Below, piece after piece: positions 25,690 through 35,274 of a stretch of 64,000 bases of DNA; the stretch's first letter is position 1; each line of letters opens with the position of its first letter. Source of the DNA: Pararoseomonas baculiformis (GTDB lineage Bacteria > Pseudomonadota > Alphaproteobacteria > Acetobacterales > Acetobacteraceae); the NCBI RefSeq assembly GCF_017813395.1, contig NZ_JAGIZB010000012.1, forward strand, positions 62,001 through 126,000. Direction: 5' to 3'. The notes under the pieces are model-generated. The model was not told the origin of the DNA, did no database searches, and worked only from the letters and a program-made list of their open reading frames with translations. Made by a program: the position numbers and the translations under genes.

Positions 25690-26633
25690 GCTCCCCGCAC
25701 GCGCGGATCGATCAGCGCATAGGCTAGATCGACCAGGAGATTGACCATCAAGGCGACGCCGACAGTCAGGAGCAGGGCGCCCTGCAGGACGGGATAGTCG
25801 CGCCCCTGAATGGCCGCGAGCAGGGTGCGGCCCAGGCCGGGAATGGCGAAGAGCGTTTCGACCACCACCACCCCGCCCAGGATCTGCACCAGGATCAGCC
25901 CGGCATAGGTCACGAGCGGGATGGCGATGTTGCGAAGCACGTGCCGGCCGAAGATCACCCGCGCGGGCAGGCCGCGCGCCGTGGCCGCGCGCACGAAATC
26001 CTGCCGGAGCAGCGCCGCCGTCTGCTGCCGGGTGAACTGCGCATAGGCCCCGGCCTGGAGCAGCCCAAGTGCGAGCACCGGGAGCAGGATGCTCTCCAGG
26101 TTGTCCGACAAGGATATCTCCGGCGACGTGTAGACCAGGGGCGGCGCCCAGCCGAGCCAGGCATCGGCAAGGATGAGGAGGACCATTCCCGTCCAGAAGA
26201 CGGGCGCGGAAAGGCTGACCAGGGTGAAGCCCTCCACCAGCATGTCCATCGCCCCGCCGGGGCGCGACCCGGCCGCCAGGCCCAGAGGAACGCCCACCAG
26301 GATAGCGACGAGGAGCGTCACGAGGCCGATCTGCAAGGTGACGAGGAAGGCATCCGTCACGATGCCCCACACTGGCAGGCCCTGGCGCATGGAGGTGCCG
26401 AGATCACCCTGCAGCACATCCCCCGCCCAGCTCAGATACTGGGACCAGACAGGCCGGTCCAATCCGAAGAAGGCTCGCAGCGCCGCCTCCGCCGCGGGAT
26501 CGCCCGCGCTTTGCCCGAGCATCTCGCCGATCGCGTCGCCGGGCACGGCGCGGATCAGCAGGAACACCACGCCCGTCGCGAGCACGGCGGTGGCAAGCGT
26601 GGCGCCGATCCTGCGGAGGAGGGCCTCGACCAT
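25686..26633 (-). CDS. Peptide/nickel-type ABC transporter permease (DppB-like)
   Basis: 315 residues with six membrane segments. It has the DppB N-terminus (FLLIRAVPGDAIGEMLGQSA), the FGLDRPVWSQYLSW block, and the EAA loop DFVRAATARGLPARVIFGRH, then VVVETLFAIPGLGRTLL. Forms the inner-membrane channel with the downstream DppC-like protein. Starts six bases after the binding-protein stop. Confidence 0.9.
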   Translation of the reverse strand: MVEALLRRIGATLATAVLATGVVFLLIRAVPGDAIGEMLGQSAGDPAAEAALRAFFGLDRPVWSQYLSWAGDVLQGDLGTSMRQGLPVWGIVTDAFLVTLQIGLVTLLVAILVGVPLGLAAGSRPGGAMDMLVEGFTLVSLSAPVFWTGMVLLILADAWLGWAPPLVYTSPEISLSDNLESILLPVLALGLLQAGAYAQFTRQQTAALLRQDFVRAATARGLPARVIFGRHVLRNIAIPLVTYAGLILVQILGGVVVVETLFAIPGLGRTLLAAIQGRDYPVLQGALLLTVGVALMVNLLVDLAYALIDPRVRGA

Positions 26634-26639
26634 GTTCCG

Positions 26640-28256
26640 TCAGGTCGCGATCCAGGTCTTCGCCAGGCCGAACCACCAGCCGGTCGGATGCTGGACGTAG
26701 TTGCGCACCCGCTGCTGCGAGACGGTCACCAGGTCCGGCGAGTACAGCATGATGGTCGGCACGGTTTCGTCCATCACGCGCTGGAGACCGAGATAGGCCT
26801 GCTTCCGGGCGGCGGGGTCGGCGCTTGCCATGCCCGCATCCATGAACCGGTCCGCCTCCGCGTTGTTCCAGTTGCGGAAGTCCGCGCCGCGCGGGGTGCT
26901 GTGGAAGTGGCGGTAGTACAGGATGTGCGGATCCGGCTGGGTGCCCCAGTCGTTGAAGGTGAAACGCATGTTGCGCGTGCGGAAGGCGTTGAGCCAGACC
27001 CCCAGTTCCACGCGCTGGATGTTCAGCCGGATACCCGCCGCCGAGAGCTGCTGCGCGATGGTGACGGCTGCGGGATCCATCCATTCGAAGCCGATGATGC
27101 TGACAAGATCCAGCGCGAAGCCGTCCCCAAGCCCGGCCTCGGCCAGCAACGCCTTGGCCCGGGCCGGATCGGTCTTCTGGTATGGGAGGCTCTCCAGCGG
27201 CGCGCCCCAGCTCTCCTGCATGGCGGCGGGAATGGTGCCGAGCACCTGCCCCTTGCCGCTGATGGCCGCCTGCATCACCGCCCGCTTGTCGATGGACAGG
27301 GCAATGGCCTGGCGCACGCGCACATCCTTCAGCTGCGCGTGGTTGCAATCCAGGTCCAGCGAGCACTGGCGGAGCGATGGCGCCGAGGTGATGGACAGCC
27401 CGGGCTGGCCCTGTAGCTGTTCCGCATCCTGCGGGCGGGCCAGCAGTGCGAGATCCACGCGGCGGCCGCGCAGTGCCACGAGCACGCTGGCGGCATTCGG
27501 CTGCACGCTGAACAGGATGCCGTCGAGATAGGGCTGACCCTGCACCCAGTAGTTCGGGAAGCGCGCCATGCGGATGTGACTCTGCGGGCGGAATTCCTGC
27601 AGCATGAAGGGCCCGGTGCCCACCGATTGCTGCGAGAGCCGGGTGCGCGCCTGCGGGTTCGCGAAGGTGTCGCGCGGCACGACGCAGCCGAAGCGGTTCG
27701 TCAGGGTCATCGGCAGGGAGGCATTGGGCTCGGCCAGCCGAATGACGACCGTATGGTCGTCCGGCGTGTCGATCGTGCGGATCGCGCCGAAATCGGCGGC
27801 GCCGGGGCTGCCATTCGCGGGGTCGCGCACATAGTCGTAGCTGTATTTGACATCGGCCGAGGTCATCGGCTGGCCGTTGTGGAAGCGCACGCCGCGGCGC
27901 AGCGCGAAGGTGTAGGTGAGGCCGTCCTCCGAGATCGCCATGGACTCCGCCAGCAGCGGCTTCGCCTGGCCGGAGGCATGCTCGTACATCAGCCCCTGAT
28001 ACATCAGCACCGTGATGGCGGTGCGCGCATCGCCGGCCTGATGGAAGGGATCGAGATTCGGCGGCTCGTTCGCGATGGCGACAGTGAGCGTGCCGCCCCG
28101 CCGCGCCTGCGGATCATCGGGCCCGTAGAGATCGTTCCCGCCGGGCGGGGCGCCCTGGGCCCAGGCGGTGCCCAGGCCAGGCGGCAACAGGCCGGCCCCC
28201 ATCAGGCCTACTCCGGCCAGCAGGGCGGAGCGGCGGTCGATACGCAGGTCTGACAT
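26640..28256 (-). CDS. ABC transporter substrate-binding protein, family 5 (DppA-like)
   Basis: 538 residues. The signal peptide starts MSDLRIDRRSALLAGVGLMG, with a twin-arginine-like RR and cleavage near AWAQG. The mature protein shows the SBP_bac_5 pattern (GGTLTVAIANEPPNLDPF; YTFALRRGVRFHNGQPMTSADVKYS, in part). Periplasmic. The family binds peptides, nickel, opines, glutathione or sugar oligomers, so the ligand cannot be read from sequence. The neighbouring dehydratase and epimerase genes favour a sugar-acid or amide-type ligand; inference. Confidence 0.9.
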   Translation of the reverse strand: MSDLRIDRRSALLAGVGLMGAGLLPPGLGTAWAQGAPPGGNDLYGPDDPQARRGGTLTVAIANEPPNLDPFHQAGDARTAITVLMYQGLMYEHASGQAKPLLAESMAISEDGLTYTFALRRGVRFHNGQPMTSADVKYSYDYVRDPANGSPGAADFGAIRTIDTPDDHTVVIRLAEPNASLPMTLTNRFGCVVPRDTFANPQARTRLSQQSVGTGPFMLQEFRPQSHIRMARFPNYWVQGQPYLDGILFSVQPNAASVLVALRGRRVDLALLARPQDAEQLQGQPGLSITSAPSLRQCSLDLDCNHAQLKDVRVRQAIALSIDKRAVMQAAISGKGQVLGTIPAAMQESWGAPLESLPYQKTDPARAKALLAEAGLGDGFALDLVSIIGFEWMDPAAVTIAQQLSAAGIRLNIQRVELGVWLNAFRTRNMRFTFNDWGTQPDPHILYYRHFHSTPRGADFRNWNNAEADRFMDAGMASADPAARKQAYLGLQRVMDETVPTIMLYSPDLVTVSQQRVRNYVQHPTGWWFGLAKTWIAT

Positions 28257-28319
28257 CGCTATTCATCCCTTTCTGTGAGCGTAGGCTGCATGGACGGCGA
28301 GCGGCGTTCTCCCGGTGTC

Positions 28320-28790
28320 TCAGCCCCCGTCGCGGAGGGCGAAGACGAATTCGATCTCGACCGGCACGTTGCGCGGCAGCATGGCCACGCCAACGGCACT
28401 CCGGGCATGGCGCCCCGCCTCGCCGAAGACCTGCCCCATCAGGTTGGAGGCGGCATCGATCACGCGGGGCTGCTCGGCGAAACCCGTGGCGGAGGCGACG
28501 AAACCCGTGAGCTTCACCACCCGCGCGACGGCATCCAGCGAGCCGGCGACGGAGCGCAGGGCCGCCAGGCCCTGCAAGGCGCAGAGCGCCGCGGCGCGCC
28601 GCCCCTCCTCCACATCGACTTCCGCCCCCAGCCGCCCGAGCACGGGCAGGTTTCCCTCGGCATCGCGCGGAAGTTGCCCGCTCACCCAGACAAGGCCCCG
28701 CTCCACCACCGCCGGCACATAATCGAAGGCCGGCTTGGGCAAGGGCGGCAGGGTGAGGCCCAGTGCGGCCAGGCGCTCCTCACAGGTCAT
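28320..28790 (-). CDS. RidA/YjgF family protein
   Basis: 156 residues from ATG 28790, which overlaps the epimerase stop (ATGA). Contains VSGQLPRDAEGNLP and the C-terminal RSAVGVAMLPRNVPVEIEFV, with the conserved Arg that binds the carboxylate of imine/enamine intermediates. The family hydrolyses reactive enamines formed by PLP enzymes or dehydratases. In this operon it may clear an intermediate released from the imported compound. Confidence 0.88.
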   Translation of the reverse strand: MTCEERLAALGLTLPPLPKPAFDYVPAVVERGLVWVSGQLPRDAEGNLPVLGRLGAEVDVEEGRRAAALCALQGLAALRSVAGSLDAVARVVKLTGFVASATGFAEQPRVIDAASNLMGQVFGEAGRHARSAVGVAMLPRNVPVEIEFVFALRDGG

Positions 28791-29719
28791 GCCTTCTCCT
28801 CCATCATCTCGCACAGCGTCTCCGACAGAATGGCCTCCAGCCCACGCCGAGGCGCCCATCCAAGCGCGCGAAGCCGCGCGTCATCGACCAGCGGCAGGTC
28901 CTGCGGCAGGGCTTCCGGCCGCAGGGTGATCCGCACCTCCGGCCGCAGCCTGCCGAGGGCTTCGGCCAGGGCGGCATAGGTCAGGGTCAGTCCGGCCATG
29001 TTCAGGCGTCGCGGCGCATCCGGCATGCCGGCAAGAAGCAGCAGCGCCTCCGCCGCATCATCGCCGTGGAGCGCATCAAAGGGCGCGGCGGGGGCTACCG
29101 TCTCGATCGGGACATGATGGGCCGCTGCGCGGAGCAGGCGGGCATAGAGCGTGGCCGCGCCGACATACCAGCGGCCTGGCCCGAGCACGAGCGGCAGGCG
29201 CAGCGTGGTGACGGACAGGCCGAGCGCATACATCCCCCAGTCCGCTGCCAGCTCGGCCATGTGCTTTGAAAGCCCGTAGGCGGTGCGCGGCGAGGGGGCG
29301 GCCGTCTCGTCGACGCGAACCGCCTCGTAGAGCTCGGGGGGGCCGTAGACGACGGTGGAGCCGCATTGCACCACGCGCCGCACGCCCGTCGCGCTGCAGG
29401 CGGCCAGCACGGACGTGAAGCCACCCGCATTCACGCCCACCGCCGCGCCCGGGTCCGCGAGGGCGGTGCGCGCAAGGCCCTCACCCGAAGGGTTGTGGCC
29501 GGCGGCCCAGATCACGGCGTCCGGAGCGAAGGCCCGCAGAGCCGCGGCCAGCCGCCCGCCCTCTTCCGCGACGCCGTCGAAGCGCGCCACACCGTCCCCG
29601 CATTCGTTATCCCCGGGACCGAAGGAGGCGACAGCCCGGCCCTGCGAGAGCGCGAGGCGCAGCAGCCGGCTACCGATGAAGCCGCGCCCGCCCACCACCA
29701 GGATCCGCCCGGCGCTCAT
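28787..29719 (-). CDS. NAD-dependent epimerase/dehydratase family protein
   Basis: 310 residues. Rossmann motif GGRGFIGSRL at residues 9-18, catalytic Ser in CGSTVVYG and Tyr-x3-Lys in YGLSK: an extended short-chain dehydrogenase. The substrate half is GPGRWYVGAATLYARL. ATGA overlaps on both sides. Probably oxidises or epimerises the imported sugar-like compound; specificity not readable. Confidence 0.88.
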   Translation of the reverse strand: MSAGRILVVGGRGFIGSRLLRLALSQGRAVASFGPGDNECGDGVARFDGVAEEGGRLAAALRAFAPDAVIWAAGHNPSGEGLARTALADPGAAVGVNAGGFTSVLAACSATGVRRVVQCGSTVVYGPPELYEAVRVDETAAPSPRTAYGLSKHMAELAADWGMYALGLSVTTLRLPLVLGPGRWYVGAATLYARLLRAAAHHVPIETVAPAAPFDALHGDDAAEALLLLAGMPDAPRRLNMAGLTLTYAALAEALGRLRPEVRITLRPEALPQDLPLVDDARLRALGWAPRRGLEAILSETLCEMMEEKA

Positions 29720-30705
29720 GCCGCCGTCTCCATGGCCAGGATGTCGTCCCGGATGCAGGCGGCGCGCCGGGTGGGGTCCAGCGGGCGCAGCGCCGGCACG
29801 GTCTCGGCGCAGGCGGGAAGGGCGTAGGGGCAGCGGGTGCGGAAGACGCAGCCGGAGGGCGGGGCCGCCGGGCTGGGGATTTCGCCGCGCAGGATGATCC
29901 GTGGGCCGCGAGCCTCCCCCGGGCGTCCCGGCGAGGCGGAGAGCAGCGCCCGGGTATAGGGATGGCGCGGTGCCCGCAGCACCTCGGCCGCCTCTCCCTC
30001 CTCCATCACCCGCCCGAGATAGAGCACCGCCACGCGGTCGCAGAGCGTGCGGACGGCGCCGAGATCGTGAGAGACGAAGAGCAGGGCGAGCTGCCTCTCG
30101 CGCCGCAACTCCCGCAGGAGGTTGAGGATCTCGGCCCCGACCGAGACATCGAGCGCAGAGACCGGCTCATCGGCCACGATGAAGTCCGGGTCCACCGCCA
30201 GGGCGCGCGCGATGGCCACGCGCTGGCGCTGCCCGCCCGAGAGCGCAGCGGGCCGCCTTCCATACAGGCCGGGGGAGAGGCCCACGCGTTCCAGCAGGGA
30301 AGCGGCGCGGTCCCGCGCGGCCTGGCCGGAGGCCAGCCGGTGGAGGCTGATCCCCTCGGCCACAGCCTGGCCGATGCCCATGCGCGGGTTGAGGCTGCCG
30401 AAAGGATCCTGGAAGACCATCTGCATGCGGCGCCGCAGTGGGCGCAACGTGGCGCGGTCGGCCCCCGTGATCTCCTGCCCGTCGAACAGCACCTGCCCAG
30501 CCGTCGGGCGGGCGAGGCGCAGCAGCATGCGGCCGATGGTGGACTTGCCGCTGCCGCTCTCCCCCACCAGCCCCAGCGCCTCGCCACGCCGGACCGAGAT
30601 GTCCACCCCGGCCACGGCGCGCACGGGGCGGCGGCGGGGCGCGACGAGGCTGGGCCCGCCGAACTCCATCACCAGGTCCCGGCCCTCGACCAGCGGCGCG
30701 CTCAC
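29716..30705 (-). CDS. Oligopeptide-type ABC transporter ATP-binding protein (DppF-like)
   Basis: 329 residues. GTG 30705 forms GTGA with the upstream stop and follows GAGGAGG; an ATG at 30720 would add five residues. Walker [10 protein letters not shown], signature LSGGQRQR, Walker B FIVADEPVSALD, H-loop VSHDLG, and a C-terminal oligo_HPY domain with Cys (CVFRTRCPYALPAC). Energises the permease pair with the DppD-like subunit. Confidence 0.92.
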   Translation of the reverse strand: MSAPLVEGRDLVMEFGGPSLVAPRRRPVRAVAGVDISVRRGEALGLVGESGSGKSTIGRMLLRLARPTAGQVLFDGQEITGADRATLRPLRRRMQMVFQDPFGSLNPRMGIGQAVAEGISLHRLASGQAARDRAASLLERVGLSPGLYGRRPAALSGGQRQRVAIARALAVDPDFIVADEPVSALDVSVGAEILNLLRELRRERQLALLFVSHDLGAVRTLCDRVAVLYLGRVMEEGEAAEVLRAPRHPYTRALLSASPGRPGEARGPRIILRGEIPSPAAPPSGCVFRTRCPYALPACAETVPALRPLDPTRRAACIRDDILAMETAA

Positions 30706-31697
30706 GCCACCTCCTCCCATCGGATGCAGCGGCTGCGCCGGCCCGGGGCGGCGTCGAGCAGCGGCACCGGGGCTTCGCGGCAGGCCGCCACGGCCATGGC
30801 GCAGCGGTCGGCGAAGCGGCAATGCGGCGGCGGGGCAAGGGGGTTGGGCATCAGCCCGGGAATGCCGCGCGGCGGCTCACCCTCCAGCGAGGGAATGCAG
30901 TCCAGCAGGGCGCGGGTATAGGGATGGCGTGGCGTGGCGAGGACCTCGGCCGCCGGGCCCTCCTCCACCACCTGGCCGGCATAGAGGACGCAGATGCGAT
31001 GCGCGAGGCCGGCGACCAGCCCGAGATCGTGGCTGACGAAGATCATCGCCATGCCCTCCCGTTCCTGGAGGTCGCGCAGCAGATCCACGATCTGCGCCTG
31101 GATCGTGACGTCCAGGGCGGTGGTCGGCTCGTCGGCGATCAGCAGGCGCGGCTCGCCGGCCAGGGCCAGGGCGATCACGGCCCGCTGGCGCATCCCGCCC
31201 GAGAGCTGATGCGGATACTCCCCCGCGCGCCGCGCCGGATCGGGAATACCGACGAGGCCAAGCAGCGCGACGGCTTTCCCAGCCGCTTCGCGCCGCCCCA
31301 GGCCGCGTAGATGGCGCAGCGTCTCCGCGATTTGGTCGCCAATCGTGAAGAGCGGATCCAGCGCGCTGCCGGGATCCTGGAAGACCACGGCGATCTCCCG
31401 CCCACGCACGCGGCGGAGCGCCTCACCCTGGAGGAGGAGGAGATCGGCCGCATCGCCGCCGGCGCCGCGCCAGCGCAGCCGGCCAGTGGCGCGCGTGCCC
31501 GCCGCGCCGGCATGGAGACGTGCCACCGCCATGGCCGTGACCGACTTGCCGCTGCCGCTCTCGCCGACCAGGGCGAGGGTCTCGCCCTGGGCGAGCGCGA
31601 AGGAGATGTCCTCCACCGCCGTCATCCAGCCCTTCGCGCCCTGGAAGGCGACGGAGAGACCCTCGGCCTGCAGCAGCGGGGCAGCGGTGGCGCTCAT
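30702..31697 (-). CDS. Oligopeptide-type ABC transporter ATP-binding protein (DppD-like)
   Basis: 331 residues from ATG 31697, ten bases after the dehydratase stop. Walker [10 protein letters not shown], signature LSGGMRQR, Walker [14 protein letters not shown]-loop VSHDLG, C-terminal [14 protein letters not shown]. Typical DppD/OppD. The upstream in-frame extension is non-coding. Confidence 0.92.
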   Translation of the reverse strand: MSATAAPLLQAEGLSVAFQGAKGWMTAVEDISFALAQGETLALVGESGSGKSVTAMAVARLHAGAAGTRATGRLRWRGAGGDAADLLLLQGEALRRVRGREIAVVFQDPGSALDPLFTIGDQIAETLRHLRGLGRREAAGKAVALLGLVGIPDPARRAGEYPHQLSGGMRQRAVIALALAGEPRLLIADEPTTALDVTIQAQIVDLLRDLQEREGMAMIFVSHDLGLVAGLAHRICVLYAGQVVEEGPAAEVLATPRHPYTRALLDCIPSLEGEPPRGIPGLMPNPLAPPPHCRFADRCAMAVAACREAPVPLLDAAPGRRSRCIRWEEVA

Positions 31698-31707
31698 CCC
31701 GGGGCGC

Positions 31708-32862
31708 TCACCTCGGCCGGAAGCGCTCGAGCGCGGCCCGGTCGGGCTCCACGCCCAGCCCGGGCGCCTCCGGCACCGCGATGACGCCACCGTTGGGGCG
31801 GAGGGGCTCCCGCAGCAGCTCGTCCTGCAGCGGGTTCTCGGCGATGTCGTATTCCACCCAGGGCGGGTCCACTTCGCTTTCCGCCACGGCGGGATAGGGC
31901 GGCTGGGCCGCGACGAGATGCACGGCCGCCGCCAGGCCAAGGCCCGTGCCCCAGACATGCGGCGAGAGGCGCGCATGCCGGAGCGTGCAGAGCTGGCCGA
32001 TGAGCCGCCCCTGAGAAAGCCCCCCGCACAGCGCCAGGTCGGGCTGTGCAATGTCGATGGCCCGCGGCGCCAGCAGCCGGTCGAAGGCGAAGGCCGTGTA
32101 GAGCGCCTCGCCCGTCGCCACCGGGATCTCGCGCCGCGCCATCAGCGCCCGGTAGCCTTCCTCATCCGCCGGAGGCAGCGGCTCCTCGTACCAGTCGATG
32201 CCGAAGGGCGCGATGGCGCGCATGCTCGCCAGCACCTGGTCGAGGCCGTAGTTGCCATTCGCATCCACGGCGATCCGCATGTCCGGCCCCAGCACCTCGC
32301 GCGTCAGCCGCACGCGCGCGACGTCATCGGCGATGCCCCGGCCGATCTTGATCTTGCAGGCCGCGAAGTCGCGGAAGCGCGGCAGCTGCGCCTCCAGGCC
32401 GAGCGCGGGATCGGCGGTGAAGTACCCTCCCGAGCCATAGACCGGCACGCTGTCCCGCGCGCGGCCGCCGATGAGGGCATGCACCGGCAGCCCATGCTCC
32501 TTCCCCAGCGCGTCATGCACGGCCATGTCAATGCCGGAGAGTAGCGCCATCAGCCCGTTCTGGACGCCGAAGTGGTAGTTGCGCGCCAGCAGTCGGTGGA
32601 ACAGCGCGCCATGGTCCACAAGGCGCGCGCCGCGCCAATCCGCCAGGACGAAATCGAGATAGGCAGCGGCAAAGCCCGGCGGGCCCCAGGCCTCCCCGAA
32701 GCCGCTGATCCCGGTATTGGTCTCGACCTCCACGACGGTGGCGCCGCGTGCCGCGACCAGGCCGCGCGCCATGCCATAGGCGCCCGCCTCCCCCATCACG
32801 TGCAGCACGGGATGCAGGATGATGCGTGCGATCCGGGCCGCGTTGCCGGTCCAGTCCTTCAT
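31708..32862 (-). CDS. Mandelate racemase/muconate lactonizing enzyme family (enolase superfamily) dehydratase
   Basis: 384 residues. N-terminal capping domain, then TIM barrel with Lys-x-Lys (CKIKIG), metal ligands in VDANG, YEEPL and ATGEALYT, and the catalytic His in PHVWGTGLG. Such enzymes dehydrate or epimerise acid sugars or cycloisomerise muconates. It precedes the ABC ATPase genes and follows the GntR gene (ATGA overlap), so it probably acts on the imported compound. Confidence 0.9.
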   Translation of the reverse strand: MKDWTGNAARIARIILHPVLHVMGEAGAYGMARGLVAARGATVVEVETNTGISGFGEAWGPPGFAAAYLDFVLADWRGARLVDHGALFHRLLARNYHFGVQNGLMALLSGIDMAVHDALGKEHGLPVHALIGGRARDSVPVYGSGGYFTADPALGLEAQLPRFRDFAACKIKIGRGIADDVARVRLTREVLGPDMRIAVDANGNYGLDQVLASMRAIAPFGIDWYEEPLPPADEEGYRALMARREIPVATGEALYTAFAFDRLLAPRAIDIAQPDLALCGGLSQGRLIGQLCTLRHARLSPHVWGTGLGLAAAVHLVAAQPPYPAVAESEVDPPWVEYDIAENPLQDELLREPLRPNGGVIAVPEAPGLGVEPDRAALERFRPR

Positions 32863-33515
32863 GGGGCCAAGCGCTCCCGCGATGCCGTGAGGTGATGGAT
32901 CATGGCAGCCTCGGCGGCGGCGGCATCGCGGCGCAGAAGGGCGCCCAGGATGGCCTCGTGCTCCCGTGTCGTCTCTTCCGCCCCCCTCTGGGCGGTCATG
33001 TAGAGGCGCGAGGCATGGACCTGGGCGTTGAGGGCGGCGAGGGCCTGCCGGGCCGGCTGGTTGCCCGACGCCTCCGCGATGGTGGCGTGGAAGGCTTCGT
33101 CCGCCGCGGCATGGGTGCGATGGGTCTGCCAGGGACCGCTGCGCACATGAGCGCCCATGTCGGCCAGGCTGTCCCGCAGGCGGGTGATCGCTTCGGGCGT
33201 CATCCGAGCGGCGGCCTGGCCGGCCAACCAGGGCTCCAGCCGCAGCCGCGTCTCATACAGGTCTCGCAGGAACGCCTGGTCCGGCATGGGCGCCACAGTA
33301 AAGCCCAGAAAGGCCTCGTTCCGGACGAGGCCGCGGGCGCAGAGCCCGGCCAGCGCCTCCCGCAGCGGCGTGCTGCTGACCGACATCTCTCTGGCCAGGG
33401 CGTCGATGTTCAGCCGGGCACCCGGCGCAAGCTCCTGATCCATGATGCGTTCCTGGAGTCGGGTCCGGACTTGTTCAGCCAGACCGACCCGCGTTACGGC
33501 CCGTGTATCCTGCAT
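32859..33515 (-). CDS. GntR-family regulator (FadR/FCD type)
   Basis: 218 residues from ATG 33515 (MQDTRAVTRVGL). Residues 10-70 are a winged HTH (LNIDALAREMSVSSTPLREALAGL, in part). Residues 85-215 are an FCD ligand domain with metal ligands in DEAFHATI and a later REHEAIL His. First gene of the operon, so it likely represses it and senses the substrate or a product of the pathway. Confidence 0.9.
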   Translation of the reverse strand: MQDTRAVTRVGLAEQVRTRLQERIMDQELAPGARLNIDALAREMSVSSTPLREALAGLCARGLVRNEAFLGFTVAPMPDQAFLRDLYETRLRLEPWLAGQAAARMTPEAITRLRDSLADMGAHVRSGPWQTHRTHAAADEAFHATIAEASGNQPARQALAALNAQVHASRLYMTAQRGAEETTREHEAILGALLRRDAAAAEAAMIHHLTASRERLAP

Positions 33516-33872
33516 CGTGCATGATCCTAGGCAGGGCGCGCCCGCTGGTGCAAGCCTTTCTATCACGGGATGCTGATGGAGCTACGCCTCGGGGGTCGCC
33601 GTCTCTTTGTCGGGCAGCAGGGCGACGATGCGCCTGCGCTCCAGGCCGGGTGGTACCCCAGTCTCTCCAGCTGGCTTGTGTCGGGCCCGGTCCGCGAGTG
33701 CCGCCGCTCCATGGGGGGCACCAACGAGGCGAGGCCAGTCCCAGACAGCCTGGCCCACCCCACCCTCTGCTGACTGCCACAGCAGGCCAGCAGCCAATTT
33801 CAGAGGAACTGCGTCAGAGCTAGAGTTCAGCGCCGACCGAGAGAGTTGCTGGCCGAGTTGCCCTCAACCGCA
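33516..33872. other. Intergenic region upstream of the GntR operon
   Basis: 357 bases with overlapping open frames on both strands, none of which shows a recognisable protein. The part next to 33515 should contain the operon promoter and operator. Confidence 0.4.
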
Positions 33873-34268
33873 CTAGCCCGCCGAAATCCTGCCCACCAGT
33901 CCGGCGAGGCAGGACACGACCTCGTCGGGGTCATAGGGCTTGGTGATAACGGGCGCGTCCACGTGCTGCCCCTTGTTCACTGCTGATGCTTCGAGGCCGG
34001 TCGCGAAAACGAAAGGCACACCCAGCGCGGCGAGGCGATCCGCGACCGGGAGGGCCGAACGGCCATCGGCGAGCGTATAGTCGATCACGGCGGCGTCGAT
34101 TCCGCCCTCGGACATGGCTTTCGTGATGGCCGACAGGGCCTCCGGAACCCTCGCGGCCTGCACGACAGCCTGCGCACCCGCGATCATCAGCACGTCTTCC
34201 AGCAGGAAGGTGACCAGCGGCTCATCCTCGACCACGAGGATACGCCGACCTTGAAATTCCGAGGCCAT
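33873..34268 (-). CDS. Single-domain response regulator (CheY-like receiver)
   Basis: 131 residues. RILVVEDEPLV gives the acidic pair, AVIDYTLADG the phospho-acceptor Asp, FATG the Thr/Ser position and ITKPYDPDE the conserved Lys. No output domain. Similar stand-alone receivers partner with HWE/HisKA_2 kinases in Alphaproteobacteria; the kinase is not in this window. Confidence 0.88.
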   Translation of the reverse strand: MASEFQGRRILVVEDEPLVTFLLEDVLMIAGAQAVVQAARVPEALSAITKAMSEGGIDAAVIDYTLADGRSALPVADRLAALGVPFVFATGLEASAVNKGQHVDAPVITKPYDPDEVVSCLAGLVGRISAG

Positions 34269-34580
34269 ATGAACTCCCTGGATGAGAATGGTCGTATGCC
34301 TGAAGCCTACATCGGCACCAAATGCCGGCCCAGATTAAAGCGGCTGCCCCCGACGGGCCAAAACCCGTAGCCATCGGTCACAGCGTCGTCGAAACCTCCG
34401 TACCCTAAAGAAGATGGCACCCTCAGACATGTAGCCTGTCGTAGCCGTGCCAAGGCTTCCCGGATCCGGACAGAGGAGGCCTGCTCCCTGCAAGCGGCGC
34501 TCCCCAGCATCCTCTGCTGCACCACGGCGGGGTTCAGTTCCGTAGCGGACGCTGTAACGGTGCCGGCGTAACCGGGACCG
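34269..34580. other. Intergenic region, no gene supported
   Basis: 312 bases between the receiver gene and the DUF3126 gene. A 72-codon minus frame (34307-34525) lacks family features and a ribosome site, so I leave it unannotated. Confidence 0.4.
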
Positions 34581-34853
34581 TCAGCGCTTTCGCTTGGATG
34601 TGGCGGAAATCAGCGCCGGCGCGGGTTGGGCGGCTGGGGGTAGGTCTTCCTCAAGAATGGTGAGGTGCACGGCGTAGGACACTTCGCCGTCCTCGGCATC
34701 GCGGTGGAGCGTGCCGATCACCTCGCCCCCGGCCTCGACCTCGACGCTCATTCCCGCCTGCTTCGGGGCTACGATGCTGATGCGCTCCGTCCCCAGCAGC
34801 CGACGGAGGTAGGCCTGCACGCGCTCAATCTCAGACCTTGTCAACCCTGGCAA
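34581..34853 (-). CDS. DUF3126 family protein
   Basis: 90 residues. EIERVQAYLRRLLG, EAGGEVIGTLHRDAEDGEVSYA (in part) and LTILEEDL match the short DUF3126 proteins of Alphaproteobacteria. Usual length is about 70; the extra residues are a basic Pro/Ala tail (ISATSKRKR). Function unknown. Confidence 0.82.
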   Translation of the reverse strand: MPGLTRSEIERVQAYLRRLLGTERISIVAPKQAGMSVEVEAGGEVIGTLHRDAEDGEVSYAVHLTILEEDLPPAAQPAPALISATSKRKR

Positions 34854-35274
34854 CTCCCACCTTCTCGAACAACGCCACTTTCATCTACCAGAGACAGTCC
34901 CCCTGCAACAGAGATGGCCGCCGATGAGGGAAGGACCTGCTGCGCCTCGCCGTAACCTGGAATGTGTGGCTTTGGGCCGGGATAGGTGAGCAGGTTGGCA
35001 CGGCATGGGTCCGTGCGTCTCTTACTCACTTTTAGCGGATCGAAAGAGGCAAAGGTGGCCCGGGCAGCGGAGTATCCGAAAACCACGCACTGACAGAGTT
35101 CCTCCCGTAGGGGCGCATTCCTTGAGCCTATCGGGGCCTTGCATCCGTATGCAGGTCGGCCGTGGGAGGGATGCTGGCCAGCGTAGGTGCAGATTAGGTT
35201 TGTATCGATGCTCATATGGCGCATACCGTGGCAAGAGCCGACGGGTACTTCACGCAAGCGCCGGAGGACCGAAG
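34854..35274. other. Intergenic region between DUF3126 and DUF4242 genes
   Basis: 421 bases, divergent promoters expected. I see no recognisable gene, RNA or repeat in it. Confidence 0.4.

Noticed and set aside
28275-28979. Plus-strand frames opposite the RidA and epimerase genes
   Set aside because: Antisense shadows of two well-recognised proteins.
34307-34525. 72-codon minus-strand frame
   Set aside because: No ribosome site, no family pattern and unusual composition; treated as intergenic.
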